Source of the DNA: Chitinilyticum piscinae
GTDB taxonomy: Bacteria; Pseudomonadota; Gammaproteobacteria; Burkholderiales; Chitinibacteraceae
Length of the DNA stretch: 64,000 bases
Assembly (NCBI RefSeq): GCF_015223195.1
Contig: NZ_JADFUA010000001.1
Location: 434,001-498,000 of the forward strand
Direction of reading: 5' to 3'
The notes under the pieces were generated by a model. The model worked only from the letters and a program-made list of their open reading frames with translations, was not told the origin of the DNA and searched no databases. Below are positions 1 to 7,759 of the stretch, in pieces. How positions within the stretch are numbered: the stretch's first letter is position 1; each line of letters opens with the position of its first letter. The translations under genes and the position numbers were made by a program.

Positions 1-1
1 C

Positions 2-361
2 GCGGCGTTGAACACCGCATCGCCTGTCGCACCGGCCTCGGAGCGTGAGCAATTGCGCCTGCCGAACACGGCGCAATGGAGTCGTGTTGACGGCAGCCAT
101 GTTGCCATCTGGACTGGACGCCAGGAAGCTTGGCTGCTGACCTTCAGCAAGCACTGCACGCTGCCGCAAACTGGCCAGGTTCTCGTGCTGCACACCAGCC
201 ATGGTCATCTGCAGCGCGGTCTGCCCGTATTACCGGACAATGCCAAAGCCTGTAAACTGGAACGCATTGCCCCGGCCGTGCTGAGCGACACACCGGCACC
301 GACTGGCAAGGTGCAGCGGATCGACCACGGTACAGATCTCGCCTCACACCCTTCCCGCTAA
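2..361 (+). CDS. C-terminal part of a hypothetical protein, DUF6491-like
   Basis: The reading frame is open to the left edge of the window, so the true start probably lies outside; a TTG at position 8 is the first possible start inside. The visible part has about 118 residues, with a TGRQEAWLLTF stretch and spaced cysteines (one before a proline, one in KACKLERI). This loosely resembles small secreted DUF6491 proteins, which carry a W-TGR-YLL pattern and a late CRI/CKL motif; the resemblance is from memory and weak. It ends 19 bases before the response regulator on the same strand, so it may be the first gene of that operon. No function is proposed. Confidence 0.5.
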   Translation, partial: AALNTASPVAPASEREQLRLPNTAQWSRVDGSHVAIWTGRQEAWLLTFSKHCTLPQTGQVLVLHTSHGHLQRGLPVLPDNAKACKLERIAPAVLSDTPAPTGKVQRIDHGTDLASHPSR

Positions 362-380
362 CCCTCACTGCGAACTCGCC

Positions 381-1067
381 ATGCGTATCCTGCTCGTCGA
401 AGACCAGTTGCAACAGGCTCAGTACACGGAAAAAGCCCTGCGCGAAGGCGGTCATGCGGTTGATGTCGCGCATGACGGCAAGCACGGCCTGTTTCTGGCC
501 AGCACCGAGCCCTACGAAGTCATCATTCTCGATCGCATGCTGCCGCAGGTGGATGGCCTGACCGTGCTGCGCACCCTGCGCGCATCCGGCACGCATACTC
601 CGGTATTGCTGCTGACGGCGCTGGCCGACGTCGACGATCGCGTTGAAGGCCTGCGCACCGGCGCCGACGATTACCTTGGCAAACCCTTCAGCACGGCTGA
701 ATTGCTGGCGCGCATCGATGCCCTCGGCCGCCGCCGCCAGCCGGCATCAGCCGAACAATCCCATCAGTTGCAGGTAGAAGACCTGTATCTTGATCGCCTG
801 TCACGCACCGTACGCCGCGGCACGCGCAAACTGGATCTGCAGCCACGCGAATACCAGTTGCTGGAATTCCTGATGCGGCATGCCGGGCATGTGGTAACCC
901 GCACCATGCTGCTCGAAGGCGTGTGGAATTACCACTTTGACCCGGGTACCAACGTGATCGACGTGCACATCAGCAAATTGCGCGGCAAGATCGATGCCGA
1001 TGGCCTGCCGACGCTACTGCACACGGTGCGCGGCGCCGGCTACCGTCTGGGGCAGCCGGAGCAATGA
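381..1067 (+). CDS. OmpR-family two-component response regulator (QseB/PmrA-like)
   Basis: A 228-residue protein with an N-terminal receiver domain (about residues 1-115) and a C-terminal winged-helix DNA-binding domain (about 130-225). The receiver has the acidic pair in LLVEDQ, phospho-acceptor Asp51 in IILDRMLP, and the conserved Lys in GKPF. The effector half has the Trans_reg_C signature LQPREYQLLEFL and ends in VRGAGYRLG, as in QseB/PmrA/TctD regulators. Its stop overlaps the start of the sensor kinase (ATGA), so the two are translationally coupled cognate partners. The signal and regulon cannot be read from sequence. Confidence 0.93.
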   Translation: MRILLVEDQLQQAQYTEKALREGGHAVDVAHDGKHGLFLASTEPYEVIILDRMLPQVDGLTVLRTLRASGTHTPVLLLTALADVDDRVEGLRTGADDYLGKPFSTAELLARIDALGRRRQPASAEQSHQLQVEDLYLDRLSRTVRRGTRKLDLQPREYQLLEFLMRHAGHVVTRTMLLEGVWNYHFDPGTNVIDVHISKLRGKIDADGLPTLLHTVRGAGYRLGQPEQ

Positions 1068-2389
1068 TCGCGCGACTGCGCCGGACGCTGCGCAGCCCGT
1101 TCACGCGCTATCTGCTGCTGTTTTCGCTGCTGTTGCCACTGACCATGACGGCCTTCGTGTCGCTGGTCTATCAGGATGCCCAGCAGGCACTGCTTGGTGA
1201 ATTCCGCAGCGCACTGCGCGATGACATTTCGCTGCTCGAAGCGATCTACCGCGACGAGGGGCTCAACGGCCTGCAGGCGGCCATTGGTCGGCGCACCGGG
1301 CTGGAGGATGGCCGCAGCGTTTACCTGCTGGTCTCACCGCTGGGAGAGAAACTGGCCGGCAACCTGCCCAGCTGGCCGGCAGGTATTCCGGCTCGGGACG
1401 AAGCCTCGGTGACCTTCACCGATCCGGCCCAGGGCGGCACCATCGTCGCCGAAGTTTTCCTGCTGTATGGCGATTACCGTCTGCTGGTTGGCCGGCATGC
1501 CGTCTACGAGAAGGTCGGTCATCACCTGATGGTGTACTTCCTGCTGCTGAACGGGCTACTGGTCATCAGTGTCACCATCGTCGGCGTGCTGTTCACCCGG
1601 CTGATCCGCCGGCGCATGCAGGCCATCGTCAGCACCACCCGGCACATCCGCGCCGGCCAGCTCGATGCCCGCATTCCTGACGATCAGGCGGGCGATGAAA
1701 TCTCCGCGCTGGTGGGTGAAATCAATGCCATGCTCGAGCAGCAGCAGAAACTGCTGAACTATGCGCGGCAAACCTCGGCAGCCATCGCGCACGACCTGCG
1801 CCACCCGCTGGTCGAGCTGCGCAACCGGCTTGAAGATGCCGAAAGCAGCGGCTCGGCCAGCCGCGAAGAAATTGACGCCATGCTGAGCCAGACCGACCAG
1901 CTGCTGGGACTGTTTGCGGCACTGCTGCGACTGGGCCGGCTGGAATCGGGCAGCCAGCCACTGCAGCGGGAGCGGATTGATCTGTATGCGCTGGCCGAAG
2001 ATGCCGTCTCGCTGTATCAGCCACTGGTGAGCGACGAAGGCGGGGAGTTGCTGCTCACCGGCCAATCCTGCGAGATCGAGGGCGACCGTGAATTGCTCTT
2101 TGCGGCGCTGGGCAATCTGCTGATGAACGCGCTGCGCTATGGTGCCAGCCCGATCCGCATCGACGTGGCCGCCGGCGTCATCCGCGTCAGCGATGCCGGC
2201 GCGGGCGTGCCGCCCGAGCTGCTGGCTCGCCTGGCCGAGCCGTTCTTCCGCGTTGACAGCAGCCGCAGCGAATACGGCAACGGTCTGGGCCTCACACTGG
2301 TACGCGCCATTGCCGAAGCCCATCAGGGCCGGCTCGAGTTTGCCAATCTACACCCGGGCTTTCGCGCCAGCCTGAGCTTGCCCCTTTAG
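1064..2389 (+). CDS. Membrane sensor histidine kinase
   Basis: A 441-residue inner-membrane kinase partnered with the preceding response regulator. The order is a transmembrane helix at about residues 15-35, a short periplasmic sensor of about 125 residues, a second transmembrane helix at about 160-180, HAMP, a HisKA dimerisation domain with phospho-acceptor His243 in AIAHDLRHPL, and an HATPase domain with N (NLLMNALRYG), G1 (VSDAGAGV), F (EPFFRV) and G2 (GNGLGLTLV) boxes. All catalytic boxes are present. It starts inside the regulator stop codon. The PmrB/QseC-like architecture is clear, the ligand is not. Confidence 0.92.
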   Translation: MIARLRRTLRSPFTRYLLLFSLLLPLTMTAFVSLVYQDAQQALLGEFRSALRDDISLLEAIYRDEGLNGLQAAIGRRTGLEDGRSVYLLVSPLGEKLAGNLPSWPAGIPARDEASVTFTDPAQGGTIVAEVFLLYGDYRLLVGRHAVYEKVGHHLMVYFLLLNGLLVISVTIVGVLFTRLIRRRMQAIVSTTRHIRAGQLDARIPDDQAGDEISALVGEINAMLEQQQKLLNYARQTSAAIAHDLRHPLVELRNRLEDAESSGSASREEIDAMLSQTDQLLGLFAALLRLGRLESGSQPLQRERIDLYALAEDAVSLYQPLVSDEGGELLLTGQSCEIEGDRELLFAALGNLLMNALRYGASPIRIDVAAGVIRVSDAGAGVPPELLARLAEPFFRVDSSRSEYGNGLGLTLVRAIAEAHQGRLEFANLHPGFRASLSLPL

Positions 2390-2403
2390 CGGGAAGCAGG
2401 AAT

Positions 2404-2433
2404 GAAAAAGCGGCCCACCGGGAGCCGCCTTTC
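2404..2433 (-). terminator. Intrinsic terminator downstream of pta
   Basis: On the minus strand a 5-bp GC stem (GCGGC/GCCGC, with a further weak pair) closes a 9-base loop and is followed by five T residues. It lies between the convergent sensor-kinase gene and pta. The T-run is on the pta side, so it mainly serves pta, though A residues on the other side may let it work both ways. Confidence 0.7.
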
Positions 2434-2484
2434 AAGGTATGCGCCTGAAAGCCCTTATTTGAAAGGCGCTCAGGGCAATACACA

Positions 2485-4548
2485 TCACTTTTTACTGGTC
2501 ATCGCCTGTGCCTGGATCGCGGTCAGTGCGATGGTGAAGACAATGTCATCCACCAGTGCGCCACGCGACAGATCGTTTACCGGCTTTCTGAGGCCCTGCA
2601 GCATCGGGCCGACGCTGACCACGTTGGCACTGCGCTGCACCGCCTTGTAGGTGGTATTGCCAGTATTCAGATCCGGGAAGACAAACACCGAGGCCTGGCC
2701 AGCCACCGGGCTATTGGGTGCCTTCTGTGCGGCCACGTCTTTCACTGACGCGGCATCGTACTGCAGCGGGCCATCCAGCAGCAGATCCGGGCGTTTGCCC
2801 TTCGCCAGCTCGGTGGCCTCGCGCACCTTGTCGACTTCGGCACCCGTGCCTGATTTGCCGGTCGAGTAGCTGATCATCGCGACCTTGGGCTCGATACCGA
2901 AGGCTCGCGCACTGTCGGCACTCTGCAGCGCAATATCCGCCAGTTCCTGGGCATTCGGGCTGGGGTTGATCGCGCAATCGCCATACACCAGCACCTGATC
3001 GGGCATCAGCATGAAGAACACCGACGAGACGATCGACTGGCCCGGCGCGGTCTTGATCAGCTGCAGTGCCGGACGCACGGTATTCGCCGTGGTATGCACC
3101 GCACCGGAAACCAGCCCGTCGACCCGGTCGGTCGCCAGCATCATCGTACCCAGCACCACATTGTCGGCCAGCTGTTCGCGCGCGGCGCCCGGGGTAAGCC
3201 CCTTGCTCTTGCGCAGCTCGACCATCGGATCGATGTAATCTTCGCGCACGACATCCGGATCCAGGATTTCCAGATCAGCCGGAATCTGCACACCCTGCGC
3301 AGCGGCCACGGTTTCGATTTCACTGCGCTTGCCGATGAGCACGCACTGGGCAATACCCTTTTCCTGACAGATAACCGCAGCTTTGACGGTGCGCGGTTCG
3401 TCGCCTTCCGGCAGCACGATGCGCTTTTTCGCTGCCCGCGCTTTCTGGATCAGCTGGTAGCGGAAGGCCGGCGGCGACAGGTGCGTCGTGGTTGGCATGC
3501 GCACGCTGGCGGTCAGCGCGTCGATGCTCAGTTGTTCGGCTACCGTATCAAGCACCGCGTTCATGCGCTCGAAGTCATCCGCGGCCACGGCTGACGGCAG
3601 GCGGCTGACGTTCAGCGCGGTATGGAAGGAGTCGGTCTCGACCCGCAATACCGGCAAGCCGGTATCAAAGGCCTTGCGCGTCAGCGCGAAAATGCGGCGG
3701 TCTGCGGTGCTGCCATGGGTCAGCAAGAGGCCGGCAAGCTGCACACCATTGCTGGCCGCCAGCGCGGTCGCCAGCATGATGTCGTCACGATCACCGGAGC
3801 TGATGATTAGCGCGCCGGGCTGCAGGCGCTCGATCACTTCGGAAACGGAGCGACCCGCCACCACGGTTTCGCGCACGCGACGGTGCTTCACGTCACCCTT
3901 GTTGATGACTTCCGCATCGAGGTGACGCGCCACATCCAGCGTGCGCGGCGCCATCAGCTCTTCCTTGAAGCGCACCACCCCCCAGACCGGCACATCCAGC
4001 TCGGCACGGGCGCGGATATCGCTGAATTCCGGGCAGGCCTTGTTGAAGATCACCCCGGCAACAGCACAGCCATCCTGGCGCAGCTCGCTGGCGGCCACCT
4101 TGATTTCGCTGATCGAACCGGACAGCTCGGAGCTGGCGACCAGTACCATCTCCGCATGCAGGGAACGGGCAATATCGGTATTCAGCCGTGCGGTGAACGG
4201 GTGCGAGGAATCGATATGCAGACCTTCGACCACCAGCACATCGACCTTTTCGCCATTGCCATCCAACCCCGCCTGCATGCACAGCCCGACGATGTCTTCG
4301 AGCAGCTCGTCATTCTGGTTGGCGGCAATCCGTGCCATCACCTGTTCGGTGGTCAGGGCGGCCGGGCTGTCAATCTGGCAGATGCGGCTGGCAAACAGCA
4401 GCGAGCGGTCATTGTCGGTGTAATCCTGGGCAACCGGCTTGACGAAGCCGACGCGCAACCCCTGACGCTGCAGTGCGCGCACCACACCGAGGGAGACGGA
4501 AGTCAGACCCACATCCTGCCGGGTCGGAGTAATCAGAAGAATCTGCAT
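2485..4548 (-). CDS. pta: Phosphate acetyltransferase (long Pta form)
   Basis: Interconverts acetyl-CoA plus phosphate with acetyl phosphate plus CoA in the cytosol. The 687-residue length matches the long three-domain form (about 714 in E. coli): an N-terminal dethiobiotin-synthetase-like P-loop domain (starts MQILLITPTRQDVG), a DRTGG domain in the middle, and the C-terminal PTA_PTB catalytic domain with IVLPEGDEPR, GAVHTTANTVRPALQ and SYSTGKSG. The start is placed at the MQILLI methionine rather than an in-frame codon 13 residues upstream because family members begin there and AGG precedes it. No acetate kinase gene is adjacent, although ackA-pta operons are common. Confidence 0.95.
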   Translation of the reverse strand: MQILLITPTRQDVGLTSVSLGVVRALQRQGLRVGFVKPVAQDYTDNDRSLLFASRICQIDSPAALTTEQVMARIAANQNDELLEDIVGLCMQAGLDGNGEKVDVLVVEGLHIDSSHPFTARLNTDIARSLHAEMVLVASSELSGSISEIKVAASELRQDGCAVAGVIFNKACPEFSDIRARAELDVPVWGVVRFKEELMAPRTLDVARHLDAEVINKGDVKHRRVRETVVAGRSVSEVIERLQPGALIISSGDRDDIMLATALAASNGVQLAGLLLTHGSTADRRIFALTRKAFDTGLPVLRVETDSFHTALNVSRLPSAVAADDFERMNAVLDTVAEQLSIDALTASVRMPTTTHLSPPAFRYQLIQKARAAKKRIVLPEGDEPRTVKAAVICQEKGIAQCVLIGKRSEIETVAAAQGVQIPADLEILDPDVVREDYIDPMVELRKSKGLTPGAAREQLADNVVLGTMMLATDRVDGLVSGAVHTTANTVRPALQLIKTAPGQSIVSSVFFMLMPDQVLVYGDCAINPSPNAQELADIALQSADSARAFGIEPKVAMISYSTGKSGTGAEVDKVREATELAKGKRPDLLLDGPLQYDAASVKDVAAQKAPNSPVAGQASVFVFPDLNTGNTTYKAVQRSANVVSVGPMLQGLRKPVNDLSRGALVDDIVFTIALTAIQAQAMTSKK

Positions 4549-4844
4549 GAGTGGATACCTGTTCAGCCTGGCCAGCCGCTGCAACAAAAGGTTGTCAGCA
4601 TACTACGCCCCTTTGCCCGCGCAGACGCACGCGCGGCAAGGTTACGTAATTATCTTTCAACAACACGGGCATTATCCTTGAGCCAGCGCAGAAAATCGTG
4701 GCAGAAACACCTTCCGCTCAAGGATTTAGCACTAGGGATTACCTGTACGTGCTCAGCATGCCCGCATCGGATTACATATTCTACCAAAACACCGATGATA
4801 GCCTTACACTGACTCATCATTCTCAGAAACCAACGAGGTCGCTC
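4549..4844. other. Divergent intergenic region between pta and the BPSS1780-type gene
   Basis: About 296 bases without a convincing gene. An antisense frame of 337 codons overlaps it but is rich in His/Gln/Asp and looks like a shadow of the downstream gene. The region must hold promoters for pta (minus) and the membrane protein (plus), but I cannot assign boxes with confidence. Confidence 0.4.
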
Positions 4845-5654
4845 ATGACGCAACAGGATCCTTTCCACAATCCCTATGCCTCTCCGATGGCATCCCTGGA
4901 ACAGCCCTATGACAACCATGCCGATTTCCTGCCTGATGGCCGCCCGGCCAGTGGCGGCGCCTCCGACTGGATCGGCAGCGGCTGGGCCACTTTCAAGGAA
5001 GCACCAGGGATGTGGGTGCTGCTGACGCTGGTGTACTGGGTCGTGCTGATCGTCGCAGCCTTCATTCCCTTTGTCGGCAGCTTTATCCAGTATCTGGGCA
5101 TGCCGGTACTGCTGGGCGGGATCTATCTGGGCTGCCAAGCGCTGGATAACGGTGAAGAATTGACCATCAATCACCTGTTTGCCGGCTTCCAGGACAAATT
5201 CGGCCAGCTGGTTGTCGTCGGCGCAATCTACATGGGCATCATGATGCTGATCGGGATCGTGCTTGTCATCGTCATGCTGGTGGGCTTCGGCGCGGCGGGC
5301 CTGAGCGGCCTGTTCAGCGGCAACGATGCGGCTGCGCTTTCCGCGCTGGCCGGCATGGGCGGGCTGGTCATCGTGGGAGCCATCATTCTCTTCCCCATCA
5401 TCGTGCTGCTCACGCTGGTGTTCTACATTGCGCCGGCACTGGTGGTTCTGCATGACCAGACCGGGCTGGATGCATTGAAGTCCACCTGGCGCGGCTGCAT
5501 CCAGAACCTCGGCAAGCTGGTGGTCTTCGCCCTGCTGATGCTGGTGATCTTTGTGCTCGCCGTGATTCCCTGCGGCCTGGGTCTGCTGGTTGCGGCTCCG
5601 GTCATCTTTGCAGCGCAGTACTGGATGTACCGCGATATTTTTGTCGCGGACTGA
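4845..5654 (+). CDS. BPSS1780-family integral membrane protein
   Basis: A 269-residue inner-membrane protein. A polar N-terminus of about 50 residues (starts MTQQDPFHNPY) precedes about five strongly hydrophobic segments, including one ending FIPFVGSFIQYLGMPVL and a C-terminal one before MYRDIF. The layout and the short motifs FVGSF and QYWMYRDI fit the BPSS1780 family of betaproteobacteria, whose function is unknown. The start was chosen 49 codons into the longer open frame because CGAGGT lies just upstream and the preceding codons look non-coding. It stands alone between pta and the argD leader. Confidence 0.82.
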   Translation: MTQQDPFHNPYASPMASLEQPYDNHADFLPDGRPASGGASDWIGSGWATFKEAPGMWVLLTLVYWVVLIVAAFIPFVGSFIQYLGMPVLLGGIYLGCQALDNGEELTINHLFAGFQDKFGQLVVVGAIYMGIMMLIGIVLVIVMLVGFGAAGLSGLFSGNDAAALSALAGMGGLVIVGAIILFPIIVLLTLVFYIAPALVVLHDQTGLDALKSTWRGCIQNLGKLVVFALLMLVIFVLAVIPCGLGLLVAAPVIFAAQYWMYRDIFVAD

Positions 5655-5719
5655 ACGCTGCACGATTTGAATGCACTTTCCGGTTGACGCACTGCAACAT
5701 AACTGGGCATGATGAAGTC

Positions 5720-5833
5720 ATGAACGCCATCCGCCATTCCGCCATTAGCAAATCGATTTGGGCCCGCCGAGCACCGGCAGGCCGCGGCTCGTTTGCGAAA
5801 CGGCAGGCGGGGGCAACAGGAAAACAGGACTAG
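5720..5833 (+). CDS. Possible 37-residue leader peptide with five arginines
   Basis: An ATG-to-TAG frame within the candidate leader encodes a basic peptide of 37 residues with Arg at positions 5, 16, 17, 22 and 28, including the tandem pair CGC CGA. An arginine-responsive leader peptide ahead of an arginine-biosynthesis-type aminotransferase would make sense. However, no ribosome binding site is visible and the frame could be chance in GC-rich DNA, so this is a low-confidence call. Confidence 0.22.
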   Translation: MNAIRHSAISKSIWARRAPAGRGSFAKRQAGATGKQD

Positions 5834-5863
5834 TACCCTCCCGATTTCCTCCCCAGTTTTCTC

Positions 5864-5902
5864 AAACGGGCCACGGTAAACCACCGTGGCCCGTTTTTTT
5901 TT
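5864..5902 (+). terminator. Perfect 14-bp intrinsic terminator in the argD-like leader
   Basis: A perfect 14-bp stem (5864-5877 with 5883-5896), a 5-base loop AAACC and nine T residues (5894-5902) make this the strongest terminator in the window. It lies immediately before the AAGGAA ribosome binding site of the next gene. It could also end transcription of the BPSS1780-type gene about 210 bases upstream. Confidence 0.85.
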
Positions 5903-5925
5903 CACTCCGCAAAAAGGAAAACACC

Positions 5926-7104
5926 ATGAACAGCCCGCTGCTGCACCGCCACCACCTGATGAATACCGCGCACCGCCCGGCCCAGATTTTCATCCGTGGC
6001 GAAGGCGCGTGGCTGTATGACGCGGAAGGACGCCGTTACCTCGACTGGATGCAGGGCTGGGCGGTCAATGCACTGGGGCACGCCCCGGCCCCAGTCGCGG
6101 CGGCGCTGGCCGCGCAGGCGGGGACGCTGCTCACGGCAAGCCCCGCGCTGCATAACGCACCCGCACTGGAACTGGCGGCACGGCTATGCCAGCTCAGCGA
6201 TTTCGATCAGGTGTTCTTCGCCAGCTCGGGGGCCGAAGCCAACGAAGGCGCAATCAAGCTGGCACGCAAATGGGGACGGCTGCACCGTGCTGGCGCGCAT
6301 CAGATCATCACCTTCGGCCGGGCATTTCATGGCCGTACACTGGCGGCGATGGCGGCCAGCGGCAAACCGGGTTGGGATGCGCTGTTCCCGCCCGGCATGC
6401 CGGGCTTTGCCCGTGCCGAATTCAACAATCTGGAATCGGTCGAACGGCTGATCGGCCCCCGAACCGTGGCGGTGATGCTGGAGCCCGTGCAGGGCGAAGC
6501 CGGCGTCATCCCCGCCGACGCCGAATTCATGCGCGGGCTGCGCCAGCTGTGCGACCAGCGGGGGCTGCTGCTGATCGTCGATGAGGTGCAGACCGGCTGT
6601 GGCCGCACCGGCCCGCTGTTTGCCTACCAGCACTACGGCATCCGCCCGGACATCATGACACTGGGCAAGGGGCTGGGAGGCGGTGTTCCGATTTCGGCGC
6701 TGCTGGCAACCGACCGGGTGAGCTGTTTCGAACCCGGCGATCAGGGGGGCACCTACTGCGGCAATCCGCTGGTGTGCGCTGCGGCACTGGCAGTGCTGGA
6801 AACGCTGACCGCGCCGGCCTTTCTGGAAACAGCCTGGCGGCATGGCGAGCTGCTGGCCGACGGGCTGCGCAGCCTGTCGCGCGAATTCGCACTGGGCGAA
6901 GTCCGCGGCAGCGGCATGCTCTGGGCGCTGGAGCTGGGACGCAATACGGCACCGCTGATCGCAGCGGCCGCCATGGATGCCGGCCTGCTGCTCAATGCGC
7001 CGCATCCGCACTGCCTGCGCTTCATGCCGCCGCTCAACAGCAGCGCGGCAGAAATCGAGACCGGCCTGAGCCTGCTGGCTGAGGCGCTGGCGCACTACGC
7101 CTGA
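5926..7104 (+). CDS. argD: Acetylornithine aminotransferase-type class III transaminase
   Basis: A 392-residue PLP enzyme of the acetylornithine/succinyldiaminopimelate aminotransferase group, which transfers the amino group of glutamate to N-acetylglutamate semialdehyde in arginine synthesis. Visible class III features are SSGAEANEGAIKLARKWG, the FHGRT motif, the PLP-Asp in VDEVQTGCGRTG, the Schiff-base Lys in TLGKGLGGG and the late GTYCGNPL. The length is typical of ArgD. The start is set by AAGGAA seven bases upstream; a longer frame continues through the terminator and is rejected. Substrate use could instead be another omega-amino acid. The GNAT gene follows after 11 bases. Confidence 0.85.
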   Translation: MNSPLLHRHHLMNTAHRPAQIFIRGEGAWLYDAEGRRYLDWMQGWAVNALGHAPAPVAAALAAQAGTLLTASPALHNAPALELAARLCQLSDFDQVFFASSGAEANEGAIKLARKWGRLHRAGAHQIITFGRAFHGRTLAAMAASGKPGWDALFPPGMPGFARAEFNNLESVERLIGPRTVAVMLEPVQGEAGVIPADAEFMRGLRQLCDQRGLLLIVDEVQTGCGRTGPLFAYQHYGIRPDIMTLGKGLGGGVPISALLATDRVSCFEPGDQGGTYCGNPLVCAAALAVLETLTAPAFLETAWRHGELLADGLRSLSREFALGEVRGSGMLWALELGRNTAPLIAAAAMDAGLLLNAPHPHCLRFMPPLNSSAAEIETGLSLLAEALAHYA

Positions 7105-7115
7105 AAGGAGGACAC

Positions 7116-7541
7116 ATGAAAATCCGCAACTATCAACACAGCGACCTTGCCGCCGTACTGCAGGTCTGGGAAGTCTGCAGGCTGCTGCGCAGCTGGAGCA
7201 CGCCGGAATACGATATCGCAATGAAGATGGCCTTCCAGCCCGATCTGCTGCTGCTGGCCTGCGTCGACGAACGGGTGGTCGGCACCGTGATGGCGGGCTA
7301 TGACGGCCAGCGTGGCTGGATCAACTATCTGGGCGTACTACCGGACTATCAGCGGCGCGGCATCGCCAGTGCGCTGCTGGCCGAAGCCGAGCTGCGGCTG
7401 CAAGCGCTGGGGGCCCGCACGATCAAGCTGCAAATCCGGCGCGACCATCTGGATGTGCAGGTGTTCTATGCCAGCCAGGGCTATCACGATGATGAGGTGG
7501 TCGGCTGGGGCAAGCGCCTGAGTACCGCGCTGACAGGCTGA
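7116..7541 (+). CDS. GNAT-family N-acetyltransferase, YpeA-like
   Basis: A 141-residue single-domain GNAT protein. The acetyl-CoA binding motif A is clear (LPDYQRRGIASALL, matching Q/RxxGxG/A), as are GTVMAGYDGQRG and NYLGVLP. The opening MKIRNYQ, the W-VC-LLR segment and the GKRL end closely match the E. coli YpeA family from memory. The acceptor substrate is unknown. It follows the aminotransferase by 11 bases with AAGGAGG just upstream, so the two form an operon. Confidence 0.88.
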   Translation: MKIRNYQHSDLAAVLQVWEVCRLLRSWSTPEYDIAMKMAFQPDLLLLACVDERVVGTVMAGYDGQRGWINYLGVLPDYQRRGIASALLAEAELRLQALGARTIKLQIRRDHLDVQVFYASQGYHDDEVVGWGKRLSTALTG

Positions 7542-7603
7542 TTGGCTGACGGGCGGTCGGTGCCTGCCGGCCGCCATCAGCTTCGCCCCAGATACCAGCC
7601 AGC

Positions 7604-7652
7604 GTATTAGCCTGTATGTCCTGATTCGTTTTATCCTAGGGGCTATACCTAT
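7604..7652. repeat. Dispersed GGGTAT/ATACCC intergenic repeat, divergent copy
   Basis: Contains GTATTAGCC at one end and GGGGCTATACC at the other around an AT-rich centre. It resembles the hairpin family described in the findings, but the outer ends have decayed. It lies between two genes of the same direction. Confidence 0.4.
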
Positions 7653-7759
7653 CAGCTTACCCGGCGTCCTGCCGCGCTTGTGTGCTTCATGTTGGCACAG
7701 TCCAATCGCAAGGCCGGACGCTGCGCTATACCGGGTAAGGCGGACAACGGAGGAGCAGC

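Larger units (their letters stand above)
5684..5925 (+). promoter_or_regulatory. Candidate attenuated leader upstream of the argD-like gene
   Basis: A sigma70-like promoter (TTGACG at 5684-5689, an 18-base gap, CATGAT at 5708-5713) is followed by about 150 bases of GC-rich RNA able to fold into a branched structure: CCCGCC near 5763 can pair with GGCGGG near 5808, enclosing GAGC/GCTC and GTTTGCGAAAC hairpins. The leader ends in a strong intrinsic terminator only about 24 bases before the start codon. Since little room for a promoter remains after the hairpin, the terminator probably lies in the 5' UTR of the downstream gene. That implies attenuation or a riboswitch; the mechanism is inference. 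Confidence 0.4.

Noticed and set aside
4549-4587. N-terminal extension of pta by 13 residues
   Set aside because: Pta proteins begin at the P-loop-domain strand MQILLI, and an AGG ribosome binding site precedes that methionine.
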